13,395 nucleotides of DNA. Source: Spirochaetaceae bacterium (GTDB lineage: Bacteria; Spirochaetota; Spirochaetia; Spirochaetales_E; Spirochaetaceae_B). This document shows positions 1 to 7,109 of the stretch, piece by piece; positions within the stretch are counted from its first letter, which is position 1, and each line of letters opens with the position of its first letter. Under the pieces are notes generated by a model, which was given only the letters and a program-made list of their open reading frames with translations, made no database searches and had not been told where the DNA came from. Location: the NCBI GenBank assembly GCA_003249275.1, contig QKJO01000179.1, positions 1-13,395 on the forward strand, read 5' to 3'. The translations under genes were made by a program, and so were the position numbers.

Positions 1-29
1 CTGAATCGGACAAATCCATGAGAATGGTG

Positions 30-72
30 AGGGGATTCTTCCGCCCGCGGGGGAGGAAGGGTCCCCTTTTTT
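30..72 (+). terminator. Intrinsic terminator of a gene lying left of the window
   Basis: AGGGGATTCTTCC (30-42) pairs with GGAAGGGTCCCCT (55-67) as a 13-bp stem containing two G-U pairs, with a GC-rich 12-base loop. It is followed directly by a run of T (68-72). This is a classical Rho-independent terminator on the plus strand. The gene it serves is not visible; only about 29 bases lie before the stem. Confidence 0.85.
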
Positions 73-113
73 ATGAAAACCAGTCAGATCAGATCAGGAA
101 CCAGGAGGCGTTA

Positions 114-176
114 ATGTCAGATTTTTTTTCAACAGGATGTTCCTGCCCGGAGATCCGCAGAGGTAAAGGCAGATAA
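114..176 (+). CDS. Possible 20-residue leader peptide upstream of the RNHCP gene
   Basis: A short ORF starts at ATG 114 behind AGGAGG (103-108) with a 5-base spacer, the best ribosome binding site in this end of the window. It encodes 20 residues and stops at TAA 174-176. The peptide is hydrophilic, with Cys9 and Cys11 (GCSCPE) and a basic tail (IRRGKGR). The stop codon lies in the ATAA apical loop of the GGCAG/CTGCC hairpin (168-181). The ORF's GGA-TGT-TCC codons (135-143) also form the left arm of a long-range inverted repeat ending at 239. This layout resembles leader-peptide attenuators, but nothing proves translation. It could instead be a chance ORF in a structured untranslated leader. 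I recognise no family. Confidence 0.4.
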   Translation: MSDFFSTGCSCPEIRRGKGR

Positions 177-239
177 CTGCCCTCTTTCGGATCCAGTCAA
201 GAAAAATCCTTAAATTATTTCTATCCGGACGGAACATCC
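133..239 (+). promoter_or_regulatory. Nested inverted repeats in the leader of the RNHCP gene
   Basis: Three elements nest here. GGATGTTCC (135-143) is the exact reverse complement of GGAACATCC (231-239). Between them GATCCG (152-157) pairs with CGGATC (188-193), AGAG (159-162) with CTCT (182-185) and GGCAG (168-172) with CTGCC (177-181), giving an interrupted 15-bp hairpin with a 5-base bulge. A third, competing hairpin is CAGGA-TGT-TCCTG (133-145). The right outer arm ends 35 bases before the RNHCP start codon. As RNA this could switch between alternative folds; as DNA, 133-145 could be an operator. Function is inferred from layout only. I saw no convincing promoter between the terminator at 72 and this leader. 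Confidence 0.4.
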
Positions 240-273
240 CGACCCGACTCTTCAATATGAAACAGGAGTTGGA

Positions 274-657
274 ATGTCCAGATACAACCAGAGAGACTCA
301 GTCTCAATCAATAACTCTTATGAAGCTTTTGTCTGCCGTCACTGCGGCATGACCGTCATCCCCCTTGAATCGGGAGGAAACCACAGAAACCACTGTCCCT
401 CATGCCTGTGGAGTCTTCATGTCGACCTTCGGTCGGGAGACAGGCGGTCGGGCTGCCGGGGACTGATGGAACCCATTGCCGTCTGGGTCAAACCCTCGCA
501 GGAGTGGGCTGTCATCCATCGCTGCCAGGCCTGCGGGTTCATCCGTTCCAACAGGATTGCCGGTGACGACAGTGAAGTGGTTCTGCTCAAGATGGCGGCC
601 AGACCGCTGACCATGCTCCCCTTCCCCGCCGGCAGGACGTGGGAGAAGCTCGCATAA
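274..657 (+). CDS. RNHCP-type zinc-ribbon protein, function unknown
   Basis: This 127-residue cytoplasmic protein carries the motif that names the RNHCP family: N-H-R-N-H-C-P-S-C-L at residues 36-45. Three CxxC pairs stand at Cys21/24, Cys41/44 and Cys84/87, with another cysteine at 61, so it should bind one or two zinc ions. The segment after the second pair (WSLHVD, then GCRGLMEPIAVW) and the third pair in HRCQACGFIRSNRIAGDD fit the family pattern of a short beta-rich zinc ribbon. The role of the family is not known to me; no catalytic residues are apparent and no signal peptide is seen. The start is set by AGGAG at 264-268, five bases before the ATG. A structured leader with a possible leader ORF precedes it. 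It converges on the minus-strand ATPase gene with only 18 bases between stop codons and no obvious terminator there. Confidence 0.85.
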   Translation: MSRYNQRDSVSINNSYEAFVCRHCGMTVIPLESGGNHRNHCPSCLWSLHVDLRSGDRRSGCRGLMEPIAVWVKPSQEWAVIHRCQACGFIRSNRIAGDDSEVVLLKMAARPLTMLPFPAGRTWEKLA

Positions 658-675
658 CAAGGATCAGGTCCGGGT

Positions 676-2196
676 TCAGATTGCCGGTTCCAGTTCTCCC
701 GTGGCATAACCCAGGACCTGTTCCTTTGTTGCCGTTCTCCCGTCCAGATCGCAGACAAACCGGCCTTCCGAGAGGACAAGGACCCGGTCGCACATACCCA
801 GGATTTCCTCGATATCCGAAGAGATGAACAGGATGCCCGCCCCCTTGCAGATGAGATCGTTCATGGAGTTGTAGAGGTCGACCCGGGAGGGAATATCCAG
901 AGACCGGGTCGGCTCATCCAGAATAAAGACCCTCGACCGCTTCATGATCCATTTGGCAAAAACCACCTTCTGCTGATTTCCCAGACTGTACTCGCCCATG
1001 CTGCGTCTGAAACTGAAAGAATCGACATTGAACTTGTGGATGTAATCCAGGACCACCTGATTCAGGAAGTTGGTATTCAGGGAGACAAAGCGGGAGAATC
1101 TCTTCAGAGAACTCAGGGTCACATTGTCGGAAACATCCAGACAGCTCACCAGGGAATCACTGATCCTGTCCTCCGGAATAAGGGCGATTCCGTTCTGAAC
1201 CGCTTCAAAGGGATTGCCGATGCTGACGCCCCGGCCGTTGACGGCGATGGCTCCCTGATCAATCCTGTGAACACCGAAAAGGCTGTGGGCCAGATAGCTT
1301 CTTCCCGATCCGGCCAGACCGGTAATTCCGATGATCTCCCCCCGGTGGAGGGAGAAGTTGATGTCCTTGAGGATGGGTTCTGCCGCCAGATGCTTCACAT
1401 TCAGAAGTTCTTTGCCCCTTTTCACCTTCAGCCGGGGATATCTGTTTTTCAGGACAGAACCGGACATGAGCCTTATGATGTCATCGTCGCTGTGGGAAGC
1501 CAGATCCAGTGTGCCGGCCAGGGTTCCTTTGTTCAGGATGGAGACCCGGTCACCGAACTGCCGGATTTCATTCAGATTATGGGAGATGTAGAGGATGCCG
1601 GTTCCTCTCTCCTTCAGCTTTTTCATAATCGTATGGAGGATGATCTGATCATGCTCGGTCAGGGAGGCGGAGGGTTCATCCAGGATCACGATCCGTGCAT
1701 CCGAGACATAGGCCCGGCAGAAACCGAGGATCTGTCTCTGGGCCAGCCCCAGCTGCCATACCTTGTCATTGGGCCTGAAGGGGAGTTCCAGCTCCCGGAT
1801 GAGATCGGCGCACATCTTGTTCAGAAGATTGTGATCGATGATTTTCAGGAAAGAGTTTCTGAAGGGCATTTTATGGTAGAAGATATTCTCGGGGATTGAA
1901 AGATTCTGCAGGATATTGGCATTCTGTCTGACATAGATGATTGAGTGTTTCCGGGCATCCGGCAGACCGTTGAGCACGACTTCCTCTCCCAGCACCTTCA
2001 TACTGCCGCTGTCCGGCTGCAGCTGACCGCAGATGATCTGCATCAGACAGCTCTTCCCCGAACCGTTCTCTCCCATGACCACATGGACCTCTCCGCCCCG
2101 CAGTTCCAGATCAATCCCGTTCAGAAGGAAGTCATCGGGCAGATGCTTCCGGATTTCGGTCAGTTTGAGGATGACCGGATCAGACATGACCTTCAT
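676..2196 (-). CDS. Orphan RbsA-like sugar ABC transporter ATPase (two fused ATPase domains)
   Basis: A 506-residue protein with two ABC ATPase domains, the layout of RbsA/MglA-type ATPases that power monosaccharide import. Domain 1 has Walker A GENGSGKSC (42-50), a signature-like QLGLAQRQ (148-155) and Walker B IVILDEP (169-175). Domain 2 has the usual degenerate P-loop of the family, GLAGSGRS (293-300), signature YSLGNQQ (403-409) and Walker B FILDEPT (424-430). Departures from its two paralogues in this window are Cys50 for Thr, Tyr-Ser-Leu-Gly for Leu-Ser-Gly-Gly, and RSLDIPSR for RGIDVGAK. Its start overlaps the end of the DeoR-type gene, implying translational coupling. ATG 2196 is taken, but Met4 (ATG at 2187) is a real alternative; neither has a strong ribosome binding site. 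No permease or binding protein accompanies it in the window. It may serve a permease encoded elsewhere, share GguB, or be regulatory. Confidence 0.85.
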   Translation of the reverse strand: MKVMSDPVILKLTEIRKHLPDDFLLNGIDLELRGGEVHVVMGENGSGKSCLMQIICGQLQPDSGSMKVLGEEVVLNGLPDARKHSIIYVRQNANILQNLSIPENIFYHKMPFRNSFLKIIDHNLLNKMCADLIRELELPFRPNDKVWQLGLAQRQILGFCRAYVSDARIVILDEPSASLTEHDQIILHTIMKKLKERGTGILYISHNLNEIRQFGDRVSILNKGTLAGTLDLASHSDDDIIRLMSGSVLKNRYPRLKVKRGKELLNVKHLAAEPILKDINFSLHRGEIIGITGLAGSGRSYLAHSLFGVHRIDQGAIAVNGRGVSIGNPFEAVQNGIALIPEDRISDSLVSCLDVSDNVTLSSLKRFSRFVSLNTNFLNQVVLDYIHKFNVDSFSFRRSMGEYSLGNQQKVVFAKWIMKRSRVFILDEPTRSLDIPSRVDLYNSMNDLICKGAGILFISSDIEEILGMCDRVLVLSEGRFVCDLDGRTATKEQVLGYATGELEPAI

Positions 2197-2959
2197 ACAT
2201 CTGCAGAGAAGTAAAGAGCTGGATATCCTGATCGAAGATCAGGTTTTTGAAGGAATCGGGGATGGCGGAATTGGTGACGATCTTGCCGGCCAGGGTGAGG
2301 TCTCCTACAGGGTAGAAGGCGGTCTTTCCGAAACAGTCGGAGGAACACAGGCAGATGGTTTCGGAAGCGATGTTCAGGGCTTCCTGAATCAGGTTTGCCT
2401 TCTCGATGCTTGATACTGTAAATCCGGAGTTTTTATTCACCCCCTCCACCTCAAAAAAGGTTTTGTTGACGAAGAAGTTCCGGATGCTGTTGATTGTATA
2501 GTTGCCGTAGACTCCCCGGGACTGATGTTCCAGATCTCCGCCCAGAAGGATGACCTTGATGGATGTGAAGGCGGAGAGTTCCAGGGCGATGAGGAGGTCG
2601 TTGGTCAGGACCGTCAGATTTTTACGCTCTCCCAGATTTCTGGCCAGCTGCAGGGACGTGGGACCCTGGGTGATCATGATCACATCGTTGTCTTCCACAA
2701 GCCGGCTGGCAATCTGGCCGATTTCGGTACGAACCTCCCCCTGAGGGTCGGGTTCATTCAGAAAGGGGAGTTCCTCCTGTTCGATCAGCATGGCGCCGCC
2801 ATGGATTCTTTTAAGAAATCCTTCAGACTCCAGCTTTTCCAGATCTCTCCGGATCGTGACTTCCGTGACGTCCAGAATCTCGCTGAGAACGGCGACTTCG
2901 GCCTTCCTGTTTTCCATGAGGTATTTTCTGATGATTCTTATCCGTTCCAGAGCAAACAT
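2180..2959 (-). CDS. DeoR/GlpR-family transcriptional regulator
   Basis: A 259-residue regulator. The N-terminal winged helix-turn-helix carries the family signature VTIRRDLEKLESEGFLKRIHGGA (about 34-56), and the rest is the DeoR-type sugar-phosphate sensor domain, including LTVLTNDLLIA (115-125) and LLGGDLE (138-144). Two sensor motifs deviate from the pattern I know: the GTT of the phosphate-binding loop is GPT (99-101), and the usual D-S-S-K-F-G reads SSDCFG (206-211), losing the lysine. The effector may therefore differ from a usual phosphorylated sugar. AGGAAAGG (2962-2969) precedes the ATG. It lies just after the terminator of the chvE-gguAB operon, and its TGA overlaps the start of the orphan ATPase gene by 17 bases. 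A separate promoter is not clear: the best match is within or next to the terminator T-tract, so readthrough may contribute. Family members are usually repressors of nearby sugar genes, making the chvE operon the obvious target. Confidence 0.9.
   Translation of the reverse strand: MFALERIRIIRKYLMENRKAEVAVLSEILDVTEVTIRRDLEKLESEGFLKRIHGGAMLIEQEELPFLNEPDPQGEVRTEIGQIASRLVEDNDVIMITQGPTSLQLARNLGERKNLTVLTNDLLIALELSAFTSIKVILLGGDLEHQSRGVYGNYTINSIRNFFVNKTFFEVEGVNKNSGFTVSSIEKANLIQEALNIASETICLCSSDCFGKTAFYPVGDLTLAGKIVTNSAIPDSFKNLIFDQDIQLFTSLQMYEGHV
2227..2248 (+). terminator. Terminator-like hairpin on the plus strand inside the regulator gene
   Basis: CCTGATC (2227-2233) and GATCAGG (2237-2243) form a perfect 7-bp stem with a GAA loop, followed on the plus strand by five T (2244-2248). 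It lies near the 3' end of the minus-strand DeoR-type gene, so it would stop only antisense transcription. It may simply be a by-product of the codons. Confidence 0.25.
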
Positions 2960-2994
2960 AGCCTTTCCTATACTATCTGATTATCGGAAATATG

Positions 2995-3036
2995 AAAAGA
3001 AAAACCCCTGCCCTGCAGCGGATTGCAGAACAGGGG
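2995..3036 (-). terminator. Intrinsic terminator of the chvE-gguA-gguB operon
   Basis: Read on the minus strand, CCCCTG (3036-3031) pairs with CAGGGG (3010-3005), and CTGCA (3028-3024) with TGCAG (3017-3013), separated by one 2x2 mismatch and closed by a 6-base loop. Five T (3004-3000), one C and four T follow. It lies 51 bases past the gguB stop and 36 bases before the regulator's start, so it separates the two transcription units. A second small stem, CAGTC-n3-GACTG (3047-3059), lies between it and gguB. Confidence 0.85.
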
Positions 3037-3086
3037 CAAAGGAGGACAGTCGGTGACTGCCGGTTATGAAAAGAGCCGGAATCCCA

Positions 3087-4256
3087 CTATTTGGATTTCG
3101 ACTTGGAATAGACGTCGAAGGCCACCGCAAAGAGGAGGACGAGGCCCTTGATCGCCTGCTGCCAGTCGATACTGATTCCCATGATGGACATACCGTTGTT
3201 GAGGACTCCCATGATGAGTCCTCCGATGATGGCCCCGATAACGGTTCCCACACCGCCGGTGGCGGAAGCTCCGCCGATATAACAGGCCGCGATGGCGTCC
3301 AGTTCAAACAGGTTACCGGCCTTGGGAGTGGCTGCATTCAGACGTCCGGCGAAGATGATTCCCGCCAGAGCGGCCAGAACACTCATATTGACGTACACAC
3401 CGAAGAGAACTCTATTCGTTTTGACTCCCGACAGTTTGGCAGCCTTTTCGTTGCCTCCGAAGGCGTAAATGTGGCGGCCTGCAATTGTCTTGTTGGTCAT
3501 AAAGGAGTAAGCCAGAACAAGGACGGTCAGAAGAACCAGAACATTGGGAATTCCCTTGTACCGTGCCAGCCAGTAGGTAAATACATTGATGACAACCATC
3601 ATCACACCCACCCTGGCAGCAAAAGCGGGAACAGAGGATACGGCAAACTCATACTTCTGCTTGCTCTTTCTGTCTTTGATCTCCGTGTAGAGATAGATGA
3701 GAGCGCAGATGATTCCGATCACCACGGTTGTCAGATGGAGCCCTTCGTGGCCTCCCAGAAAATCAGGAATGAATCCGGAGGCGATCTTCTGATAGGAAAG
3801 GGGAAAGGGCGCCAGAGTCCGTCCCTTCAGGATAACCATTGTGAAACCGCGGAATACGAGCATACCCGACAGGGTAACGATAAACGCAGGGATTCTGACA
3901 TAGGCGATCCAGTATCCCTGCCAGGCTCCCGCAAGGGCTCCGATGATAAGGGACAGTGCAATAGCCGGAACAACGGCCATATGGAAGGAGATGATGAAGG
4001 TTGCCGACACGGCACCCACGAAGGCGGCGACCGAACCGACGGACAGGTCGATATTGCCCCCTGTCAGAATACACAGGAGCATACCGATTGCAAGAACCAG
4101 AATATAGCTGTTCTGGAGTACCAGGTTGGTGACATTCAGCGGTTTAAGCAGGATTCCGCCTGTGAGAAACTGGAACAGGACCATGATGGCCACCAGTGCA
4201 ATGATCATAGCGTACTGACGCATATGAGTTTTGAAGGTATGGAGGATATTTTCCAT
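3087..4256 (-). CDS. gguB: Multiple-monosaccharide ABC transporter permease (GguB/MmsB type)
   Basis: A 389-residue, strongly hydrophobic inner-membrane protein of the RbsC/XylH permease class, of normal length for GguB. The hallmark GGNIDLSVGSVAAF lies at residues 66-79, and the C-terminal half holds the conserved stretch GGASATGGVGTVIGA near 325-340. As in GguB and XylH, a longer loop near the middle with charged segments (EIKDRKSKQK) interrupts the membrane helices. It should dimerise and take sugar from ChvE, with GguA providing ATP hydrolysis. The ATG shares one base with the TAA of gguA (TAATG), so translation is coupled; GGGAGAG lies upstream. It is last in the operon and is followed by an intrinsic terminator. 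Nothing in it looks broken. XylH would be the nearest alternative name, but the ChvE-type binding protein in the operon favours GguB. Confidence 0.92.
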   Translation of the reverse strand: MENILHTFKTHMRQYAMIIALVAIMVLFQFLTGGILLKPLNVTNLVLQNSYILVLAIGMLLCILTGGNIDLSVGSVAAFVGAVSATFIISFHMAVVPAIALSLIIGALAGAWQGYWIAYVRIPAFIVTLSGMLVFRGFTMVILKGRTLAPFPLSYQKIASGFIPDFLGGHEGLHLTTVVIGIICALIYLYTEIKDRKSKQKYEFAVSSVPAFAARVGVMMVVINVFTYWLARYKGIPNVLVLLTVLVLAYSFMTNKTIAGRHIYAFGGNEKAAKLSGVKTNRVLFGVYVNMSVLAALAGIIFAGRLNAATPKAGNLFELDAIAACYIGGASATGGVGTVIGAIIGGLIMGVLNNGMSIMGISIDWQQAIKGLVLLFAVAFDVYSKSKSK

Positions 4257-5797
4257 TACATGCTCTCCCTTTTATTCTGCATAATACATTTCATAATACT
4301 TTCCTGAGAGGCTTCGTTTTTATCCAGCTCTCCCACGATATGACCCTCATTCATGACATAGACCCTGTCGCACATGCCCAGGATTTCCGGCAGCTCCGAT
4401 GAAATCATTATAATGGATTTGCCTTCCGAAACCAGCTGGTTGATGATGGTGTAGATCTCATACTTGGCCCCTACGTCGATTCCTCTCGTAGGTTCGTCCA
4501 GGATCAGGATATCAGGCTCCGAGAAGATCCATTTGCTGAGAACAACCTTCTGCTGGTTTCCACCTGAGAGGTTTCCCGTCTTCTGAAGGATGCTGGAGGA
4601 TTTGATGTTGAGTTTTTTTCTGTACTCTTCACCGACCCGGATTTCCTTGTTGTCGTCGACGATCATTCTTCGGCTGATCTTATCCAGCCCGGTGAGGGAA
4701 ATGTTCCGTTTGATATCGTCCATCAGGATAAGACCGGCGGATTTCCGGTCTTCAGTCACATAGGCCAGACCGTTTTTGATGGCGTCGCTGACCGACTTCA
4801 TATGGATTTCTTTACCGTTTTTGAAGGTCTGTCCCGAAATATTCCGGCCGTAGCTCCTGCCGAAAACACTCATTGCAAGTTCGGTCCGGCCTGCACCCAT
4901 AAGTCCCGCAATTCCGACGACTTCGCCCTTGCGGACATTGACGGAGATATTGTTGAGGATTTTTCTTTCCTCATCCATGGGATCGTAGACGTTCCAGTTT
5001 GCAACTTCGAACATGACATCGCCCAGACGGGGTTCCCGTTTGGGAAAGCGGTCCGTCAGTTCCCGTCCGACCATCCCTTTGATGATGCGGTCTTCAGTGA
5101 TCTCATCCGTATTCTTATTGAGGGTCTCTATGGTCGAACCGTCCCGGATCACAGTGATCTCATCAGCCACCCGGGTCACTTCATTCAGTTTATGAGATAT
5201 GATAATGGATGTTATTCCATGGTCTTTCAGTTCAAGCAGCAGGTTCAGAAGATTGTTGGAATCTTCTTCATTCAAGGCAGCTGTGGGCTCATCCAGGATC
5301 AGGAGTTTTACATCCTTTGCCAGAGCCTTGACGATTTCTACCAGCTGCTGTTTACCCACGCCGATATCCTTGATCTTGGTATCGGGATGGTCACTCAAAC
5401 GGACCTTTTTCAGAAGCTCTGTAGTTTTAGTTCTGGTCAGATCCCAGTCGATCACGCCCCGTGCCGACTGCTGTTCGTTACCCAGAAAAACATTCTCCGC
5501 GATGGAAAGATAGGGAACCAGAGCAAGCTCCTGGTGAATGATGACAATTCCTTTCTTCTCGCTTTCCTTGATTTCCTTGAATTCACAGACTTCACCCTTG
5601 TAGATGATATCGCCGGTATATGTTCCTGCAGGATAAACTCCGCTCAGTACATTCATCAGAGTGGATTTACCCGCACCGTTTTCACCTACCAGAGCATGAA
5701 TCTGTCTTTCCTTGACTTTGAGGTTGACATTGTCCAGGGCTTTCACACCCGGAAACAGCTTTGTAATCTCCCTCATCTCCAGAATTGTATCTGACAT
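4256..5797 (-). CDS. gguA: Multiple-monosaccharide ABC transporter ATPase (GguA/MmsA type)
   Basis: A 513-residue protein with two fused ATPase domains, matching the length and sequence pattern of Agrobacterium GguA as I remember it (opening [20 protein letters not shown]). Domain 1: Walker [10 protein letters not shown] (38-46), Q-loop Gln89 in [16 protein letters not shown] in place of the signature (144-151), Walker B LLILDEP (165-171). Domain 2: degenerate P-loop GLMGAGRT (298-305), full signature LSGGNQQ (410-416), Walker B ILILDEP (430-436) and RGIDVGAK. It is intact in all the positions where the orphan ATPase at 676-2196 has diverged. AAGGAG lies six to seven bases before the ATG. A hairpin separates it from chvE, and it overlaps gguB by one base. 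It acts at the cytoplasmic face, hydrolysing ATP for uptake of several monosaccharides such as glucose, galactose, xylose and arabinose (known for the family; the exact substrates here are not shown). Confidence 0.93.
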   Translation of the reverse strand: MSDTILEMREITKLFPGVKALDNVNLKVKERQIHALVGENGAGKSTLMNVLSGVYPAGTYTGDIIYKGEVCEFKEIKESEKKGIVIIHQELALVPYLSIAENVFLGNEQQSARGVIDWDLTRTKTTELLKKVRLSDHPDTKIKDIGVGKQQLVEIVKALAKDVKLLILDEPTAALNEEDSNNLLNLLLELKDHGITSIIISHKLNEVTRVADEITVIRDGSTIETLNKNTDEITEDRIIKGMVGRELTDRFPKREPRLGDVMFEVANWNVYDPMDEERKILNNISVNVRKGEVVGIAGLMGAGRTELAMSVFGRSYGRNISGQTFKNGKEIHMKSVSDAIKNGLAYVTEDRKSAGLILMDDIKRNISLTGLDKISRRMIVDDNKEIRVGEEYRKKLNIKSSSILQKTGNLSGGNQQKVVLSKWIFSEPDILILDEPTRGIDVGAKYEIYTIINQLVSEGKSIIMISSELPEILGMCDRVYVMNEGHIVGELDKNEASQESIMKCIMQNKRESM

Positions 5798-5814
5798 TTC
5801 CGGCTCCTTACCGA

Positions 5815-5848
5815 TTAAAAGAGACGGCAGAGAAGGCTCCCTGCCGTC
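5815..5848 (-). terminator. Intercistronic hairpin between chvE and gguA (partial terminator or mRNA stabiliser)
   Basis: On the minus strand GACGGCAG (5848-5841) and CTGCCGTC (5830-5823) form a perfect 8-bp stem with a 10-base loop, followed by TCTTTT. The T-tract is weak, so it probably lets part of the polymerase through or protects the upstream mRNA. Either effect would give more binding protein than ATPase, as is common in ABC import operons. It ends about 17 bases before the gguA ribosome binding site region and lies 73 bases after the chvE stop. Confidence 0.65.
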
Positions 5849-5921
5849 CTTGATTCAATGACATTTTGTACAAGAGCACGACAGCCGACCGAATCAGCCG
5901 CCGTACATCAGATAAGAAGAA

Positions 5922-7004
5922 TTACTTCAGCTGGTCGGCTGTGTAATATCCGGAACCGATAAGAACATCTTTGTAGTTGGTGATGTCTACAGATACGGGC
6001 TCAAGCAGGTAGGAGGGAACAACCTTGACACCGTTGTCGTATGTTTTGGTGTCGTTGATTTCGGGAGTTCCGCCTTTGAGGATGGCTTCAACCATACCTA
6101 CGGCAACACGGGCCAGTTCTCTGGTGTCTTTGAAAACTGTATGAGTCTGCTCACCGGCAATGATGGATTTCATTGAGGGAAGCTCGGCATCCTGACCGGT
6201 GATGATGGGAAGGGGCTGACCCTTTGTTCCGTAACCGATGTTTTTAACGGAAGAGAGAACTCCGATGGAGATTCCGTCGTAGGGAGAGAGGATCGCATCA
6301 ACTTTCTGACCGTCTGCATAGAACGCTGTCAGCAGGTTGTCCATTCTGGCCTGAGCGGTAGCACCGTCCCATCTCAGAGTGGCGACCTTATCCATACCCA
6401 TCTGACCGGAGCGAACAACCAGAACACCTTTGTCGATGTAGGGTTTGAGGACGCTCATGGCACCGTTGTAGAAAAAGTAGGCATTGTTGTCGTCGGGTGA
6501 TCCGCCGAAGAGCTCAATATTGAAAGGTCCTTTAGCACCGGCATCAAGCTTGAGAGCCTTGACGATGTAGGAACCCTGCTGAACACCGACCTTGAAGTTG
6601 TCGAAAGTGGCGTAGTAGGACACGTTGGGTGAGTTTCTGATCAGACGGTCGTAGGCGATGACGGGGATACCGGCATCGGCGGCCTTCTGGAGAACGTTGG
6701 TAATGGCTTCACCGTCGATAGACGCGATAACCATGACATCCACACCTTTTGTAATCATGTTTTCCAGCTGGGAAACCTGATTCTCAACAATGTCTTCAGC
6801 ATACTGAAGGTCTACTCTGTAGCCGAGGGCTTCGAGCTGTTCTTTCATGTTTCCGCCGTCCTGAATCCATCTCTGGGAGGACTGGGTCGGCATGGCCACA
6901 CCGATAAAACCTTTTTTGTCAGAAGAGTCTTTCTGACCTTCGGCAACAACGAGAGTTGAAGCAAAAAGAACCATTAACAACAGGGTAAGTGCTTTTCTAA
7001 ACAT
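5922..7004 (-). CDS. chvE: Periplasmic multiple-sugar-binding protein (ChvE type)
   Basis: The start at 7004 rather than the longer option at 7055 is set by AAAGGAG nine to ten bases upstream and by the signal peptide that begins there. This gives 360 residues. The N-terminus is Met-Phe-Arg-Lys, a hydrophobic stretch and a likely signal peptidase I site at LVVA/EGQ; there is no lipobox cysteine, so it is probably soluble in the periplasm. The mature part follows ChvE almost motif by motif: [98 protein letters not shown] and the ending [10 protein letters not shown]. It is a type I periplasmic binding fold that captures several aldoses for GguAB. In Agrobacterium ChvE also signals to VirA and chemoreceptors; nothing here shows such a role. 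A promoter with several operator-like repeats lies upstream. Confidence 0.95.
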   Translation of the reverse strand: MFRKALTLLLMVLFASTLVVAEGQKDSSDKKGFIGVAMPTQSSQRWIQDGGNMKEQLEALGYRVDLQYAEDIVENQVSQLENMITKGVDVMVIASIDGEAITNVLQKAADAGIPVIAYDRLIRNSPNVSYYATFDNFKVGVQQGSYIVKALKLDAGAKGPFNIELFGGSPDDNNAYFFYNGAMSVLKPYIDKGVLVVRSGQMGMDKVATLRWDGATAQARMDNLLTAFYADGQKVDAILSPYDGISIGVLSSVKNIGYGTKGQPLPIITGQDAELPSMKSIIAGEQTHTVFKDTRELARVAVGMVEAILKGGTPEINDTKTYDNGVKVVPSYLLEPVSVDITNYKDVLIGSGYYTADQLK

Positions 7005-7024
7005 TATACCGCTCCTTTGATTTT

Positions 7025-7040
7025 GCGTTATCGTTAACGC
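7025..7040. promoter_or_regulatory. Inverted repeat in the chvE 5' untranslated region
   Basis: GCGTTA (7025-7030) and TAACGC (7035-7040) are perfect inverted arms around TCGT; the inner CGTTAACG is itself palindromic. The repeat lies 21-36 bases before the chvE ATG and about 65-80 bases after the predicted transcription start. LacI-type operators often have CG-centred palindromes, so this may be a second regulator's site. It could also be a small RNA hairpin near the ribosome binding site. Confidence 0.4.
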
Positions 7041-7072
7041 TTGCTTTTCAATCATTCACCCGGGCAACTTCA

Positions 7073-7102
7073 ATGTTCGTTTATGTTCACTTGTGTTTGA
7101 TT
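7073..7102. promoter_or_regulatory. Three tandem 10-bp repeats, candidate DeoR-family operator at the chvE start site
   Basis: Three 10-bp units follow one another on the plus strand: ATGTTCGTTT (7073-7082), ATGTTCACTT (7083-7092) and GTGTTTGATT (7093-7102); a weaker fourth follows (GTTTTTGCAG). One unit equals about one helical turn. They lie immediately downstream of the -10 element, covering the predicted start site. ATGTTCG is the half-site known from E. coli GlpR operators, and tandem TGTTT-type repeats are described for other DeoR-family repressors. Binding here would block chvE transcription. That the regulator at 2180-2959 is the binder is an inference. Confidence 0.55.
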
Positions 7103-7109
7103 GTTTTTG

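Noticed and set aside
82..96. Short tandem repeat CAGATCAGATCAGG as a repeat array
   Set aside because: Too short and with too few units to be meaningful; no similar array elsewhere was noticed.
417..793. Minus-strand ORFs overlapping the RNHCP gene
   Set aside because: The plus-strand frame has the zinc-ribbon cysteine pattern and a ribosome binding site; the minus-strand frames have neither.
1036..1899. Plus-strand ORF (287 codons) opposite the orphan ATPase
   Set aside because: Antisense shadow of a gene with Walker and signature motifs; no ribosome binding site or family resemblance.
2960..3008. Separate promoter for the regulator gene (TTTTCA, 17 bases, TAGTAT on the minus strand)
   Set aside because: The implied start site would fall within the ribosome binding site, leaving no usable leader, and the -35 lies in the terminator T-tract.
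3066..4307. Long plus-strand ORF (413 codons) opposite gguB
   Set aside because: It is the antisense shadow of a clear permease gene; its product is rich in His, Asp, Gly and Gln, has no recognisable domain and no plausible ribosome binding site.
4802..5794. Plus-strand ORF (330 codons) opposite gguA
   Set aside because: Same reasoning: complete overlap with a well-supported ATPase gene and no features of its own.
7004..7055. Longer N-terminus for the chvE product, adding 17 residues
   Set aside because: It would put a polar extension before the signal peptide and ignore the AAAGGAG placed just before the ATG at 7004.
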